From Kaistia sp. 32K (lineage in GTDB: Bacteria > Pseudomonadota > Alphaproteobacteria > Rhizobiales > Kaistiaceae), in contig NZ_AP024269.1 of assembly GCF_016629525.1 (NCBI RefSeq), positions 3,720,001 to 3,784,000 on the forward strand: a DNA stretch of 64,000 nucleotides. Reading direction: 5' to 3'. Below the pieces are notes generated by a model. The model was given only the letters and a program-made list of their open reading frames with translations, made no database searches and was not told where the DNA came from. Of this stretch, positions 62,611 through 64,000 are shown one piece after another. The first letter of the stretch is position 1. Each line of letters begins with the position of its first letter. The translations under genes were made by a program, and so were the position numbers.

Positions 62611-64000
62611 CTAGTTGTTGCCCCAGGCGGCCATGGCCTTGTCGAACACACGCTGGCCCGGCGTTCCCTTCTCGAAGGTCAGGATGGCGCGCTGATCGTT
62701 GTTGTAGACGATCGGCAGGTCGATCCAGTTGCGCTCGCGCAGCAGGGCGACGTTCTGCGCCATCGGCTGGGCGTCGTTCGAGAAGGCGATCCAGAAGAAG
62801 CCGTCCGCGACCTTGGCCGCGGCGCCGTCGAGCGGCTGGCCGCGCGATTCCTCGGTCGGCTTCATCACCAGCGCCGGCACCGACTTGACGCCGCCACCGG
62901 CGAAATTGGCCGGCGTGTCGACGACGATCTCGACCAGATGGCTGGCCGGCAGCGCGCTGTCGTTGTTCTTGCGGATGTTCAGCGTCACCTTCATGCCCTT
63001 CTCGGGCACCTCGAGCTGCGCCTGGATTTCCGGGCCGTTCGAGGAGTTGGCGTTGAACTTCCACGTCGCCGTGGCGGGCACCACCTTGACGTTCTGGCTG
63101 CCGTCGGTCGGCTGCTCGTAGAGGATGGCCTTCTGGGCGACGAGCGAATCGTCGGCCGCGCCGGCATTGCTGTCGGCTGCGGCGGCCGGCGGCGCGGCGG
63201 GCGCGGGCTGGGCCGGGGCCGGCTCCGCGGCGGCGGAACGCGTTCCCTCGGGCGCCACCACGCCGGCGAGCGGATCGACCTCCTGGTCGCCCGGCGCGGG
63301 CTGCGCCTCGACGGTGCGAACCGTCTTCGGCGCATCGACGACGGGCTCGCCGCCAAGCCGGTCGGCATTCTTGGTGCTGGCCGGAGCGGGCTCGGGATTT
63401 TCGCTCAGCGTCGGCTTGGCACCGCCCTCGGCCGAGCTGATCAGATCGCCGATCACGTCCTTGACGACGCTGCGCTGCGACCAGGCGAGCGCGGCGATAC
63501 CGCCGAGCAGCAGGCCGATCAGAACGAGAAGGATCAGCGTCGGCAGGCGCGAGGGCTTGCTGCGCTCGACATAGACGGCGGGTCGTTCGGCAGCCGGGCG
63601 GCCGCGTTCACGGCCTGCCTGACGGCCGGCGCGGGCGCGCGGCTCGTCGAAGCCGGCGTCGATCGTCGGCGCATCGCCGAACGTCGGCTCCGGCGCCCAG
63701 TCGGCGTCGGCCGAGCGGCGGCCCTGGTCCATATCGTCGTCGAGATCGAAACGCGGCTCGTCGAAGCGCGGCTCGTCATGATGATCGACGGAAAGCGTCG
63801 GCTCGCGCCGGCCGCCCTGCGGGGCCTGCCGATCAGCGGTGAATTCCGGCTTCGGCGTCACCTGCGGCCATTGCGGCTGGATCGGCGCCGGCTGGCGAAG
63901 CAGCGGCGCGGGCGCCGGCTCGGGTTCCGGCTCGTGCCACTCCGGCTCCAGCTCCTCCGGAAGCAGGACGTCGTCGTGGTGAAGCGCCTCCTCCTCGAGC
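62611..64000 (-). CDS. Proline-rich single-span membrane protein (5' end outside the window)
   Basis: This frame stays open to the window edge, so at least 462 residues are present and the true start is outside; the GTG at 63861 is probably not the start. The N-terminal cytoplasmic part is acidic and Pro-rich (EPEPEPAPAP, DEPRFDEPRFDLDDDMD), followed by one membrane segment (LPTLILLVLIGLLLGGIAALAW) and a periplasmic domain with DGFFWIAFSNDA. The layout and ending match a conserved rhizobial membrane protein of unknown function. Confidence 0.7.
   Translation of the reverse strand, partial: LEEEALHHDDVLLPEELEPEWHEPEPEPAPAPLLRQPAPIQPQWPQVTPKPEFTADRQAPQGGRREPTLSVDHHDEPRFDEPRFDLDDDMDQGRRSADADWAPEPTFGDAPTIDAGFDEPRARAGRQAGRERGRPAAERPAVYVERSKPSRLPTLILLVLIGLLLGGIAALAWSQRSVVKDVIGDLISSAEGGAKPTLSENPEPAPASTKNADRLGGEPVVDAPKTVRTVEAQPAPGDQEVDPLAGVVAPEGTRSAAAEPAPAQPAPAAPPAAAADSNAGAADDSLVAQKAILYEQPTDGSQNVKVVPATATWKFNANSSNGPEIQAQLEVPEKGMKVTLNIRKNNDSALPASHLVEIVVDTPANFAGGGVKSVPALVMKPTEESRGQPLDGAAAKVADGFFWIAFSNDAQPMAQNVALLRERNWIDLPIVYNNDQRAILTFEKGTPGQRVFDKAMAAWGNN

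Overview
The window is GC-rich chromosomal DNA from an alphaproteobacterium, most probably a Hyphomicrobiales (Rhizobiales) species; Kaistia or a relative is a guess. The evidence is a nearly complete Caulobacter-type cell-cycle gene set (ctrA, sciP, chpT, divK), a fliJ-like gene divergent from ctrA, and order-typical proteins (DUF1134/EipA, DUF3572, DUF1344, DUF3313, DUF983). No phage, insertion sequence, integrase or CRISPR array was found.

Layout. 1-5.5 kb: a sugar-type P-loop kinase, then a DeoR regulator divergent from an operon of two MFS exporters and two VOC proteins, one only half a domain long. 5.3-13.7 kb (minus strand): DUF1344, a giant FtsX permease with two ATPases and a secreted protein, a DUF347 membrane protein, a small secreted protein and a two-component system. 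13.9-19.6 kb: accessory segment with YdeI-like, MFS, DUF3313 lipoprotein, an FAD monooxygenase fused to an SCP2 domain, and MarR, ending at tRNA-Met. 19.6-41.8 kb: core genes (pmtA-like, mnmA, sciP, UPF0173, ruvX, aidB-like, rnr, topA, dprA, plsY, pyrC-like/pyrB, rpmG, divK, fliJ, ctrA). 41.9-53.2 kb: chpT, eipA, a coiled-coil protein, epimerase/LysR pair, phytase-like esterase, tRNA-Glu, rluD, rpoH and a cyclase-TolB-TPR protein. 53.2-55.2 kb: thiamine-precursor ABC genes under a TPP riboswitch. 55.3-62.5 kb: a six-gene sulfur-scavenging operon with a divergent LysR. The window ends inside a proline-rich membrane protein.

How the genes work together. CckA phosphate passes through ChpT to CtrA; SciP restrains CtrA and DivK controls the upstream kinase. 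The ctrA upstream region carries four GANTC (CcrM) sites and clustered TTAA boxes, and sciP has a near-consensus CtrA box, so the wiring looks Caulobacter-like. The most novel-looking unit is the 55.3-61.4 kb operon: an SsuABC-type importer is translationally coupled to an LLM flavin monooxygenase, a DszC/SfnB-like acyl-CoA-dehydrogenase-fold monooxygenase and a DszB-like desulfinase with the catalytic cysteine kept. This suggests import and stepwise oxidative C-S cleavage of an organosulfur compound (inference).
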